From positions 17,143,911 to 17,207,910 of the forward strand of contig CM037843.1 of assembly GCA_021234535.1 (NCBI GenBank): 64,000 nucleotides of DNA, given 5' to 3'. The DNA is from Stichopus chloronotus (lineage: Eukaryota > Echinodermata > Holothuroidea > Aspidochirotida > Stichopodidae). This document shows positions 63,650-64,000 of the stretch, one piece after another (position 1 is the stretch's first letter; every line of letters starts with the position of its first letter). Under the pieces are notes generated by a model. The model did not search any database, had not been told where the DNA came from, and worked only from the letters and a program-made list of their open reading frames with translations. Position numbers and translations under genes: made by a program.

Positions 63650-64000
63650 CTATCGGAGAAAAATAAACCACAAATCAAAATCATCGTGACGGTCTCCTTG
63701 AAACAACTGACAGAGCACGTTGCTCCTTTTAAATATAATAAAATACGATTCAGCTGTCTCACAAATGCCTTATATTTCCCCTCAGTGGGTATTTTTCATA
63801 CATCTGATTCTTCCAACTTCATGGACATCTGCAAATGTGTGCTTTTTTTATAGGTGTGTGTGCTGTCAAACTCCAACAAATCAGCTGGACAGCACTGACA
63901 GTGGGGTGAAGATGGACAAGGGTAACTGTCCATTTTTAGCATTGATCTTGGTTTAGATTGAGACTCTTTGGGATCTGAGATGGGATGATGCGGTGAGGAA
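63650..64000 (-). other. UBR7 intron upstream of the PHD exon (partial)
   Basis: No exon encoding the preceding UBR7 region could be found up to the window edge. The sequence is AT-rich without clear repeats. Confidence 0.5.

Overview
This window is eukaryotic nuclear DNA from an animal. It has GT-AG introns, long introns full of simple repeats and small transposons, and very little coding sequence. The three gene families present are animal genes. The compact 17-exon peptidase genes, the repeat style (short GGCCTA-type motifs, many MITEs) and the mix of families suggest an invertebrate deuterostome. An echinoderm, perhaps a sea cucumber, is my best guess, but this is an inference and not proven.

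Layout. (1) 1-13295, minus strand: the first four coding exons of the ER glucosidase II alpha subunit (GANAB-like), running off the left edge. Its 9.8-kb first intron holds satellite-like repeats, two MITEs and a dead LINE. (2) 13296-16787: a divergent intergenic spacer with AT-rich simple repeats, a foldback-repeat relative and a GATA/GACA microsatellite. (3) 16788-34913 (gene A) and 40072-52894 (gene B), both plus strand: a tandem pair of glutamate carboxypeptidase II / NAALADase-like M28B metallopeptidases. I reconstructed both exon by exon. Each has 17 coding exons and all internal exons have identical lengths in the two copies. Gene B is an intact 751-residue ORF. Gene A has a one-base frame problem in exon 1, between the membrane anchor and the ectodomain. 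(4) 52895-55897: a convergent spacer with no gene I can support. (5) 55898-63649, minus strand: the last eight coding exons of UBR7 (PHD finger and C-terminal part), running off the right edge.

The three families are not a pathway. GANAB trims N-glycans in the ER lumen, the M28B peptidases are expected to be type II membrane ectopeptidases, and UBR7 is a nuclear PHD/UBR protein. The main biological story is the tandem duplication of the M28B gene. Zinc and calcium ligands are kept in both copies, but the substrate pocket differs from human PSMA and resembles NAALADL1. The copies also differ from each other at pocket positions.

The most unusual non-coding elements are: a tRNA-Ser-derived SINE-like repeat fused to a hammerhead-ribozyme-like motif (41349-41450); a foldback repeat with a related CTGAAGA...GAAA motif (25311-25500); a minisatellite whose units switch orientation twice (45665-46375); two hAT-type elements with recognisable 8-bp target duplications (20262-21034 and 57402-58240); and a three-copy family of 257-258 bp MITEs.
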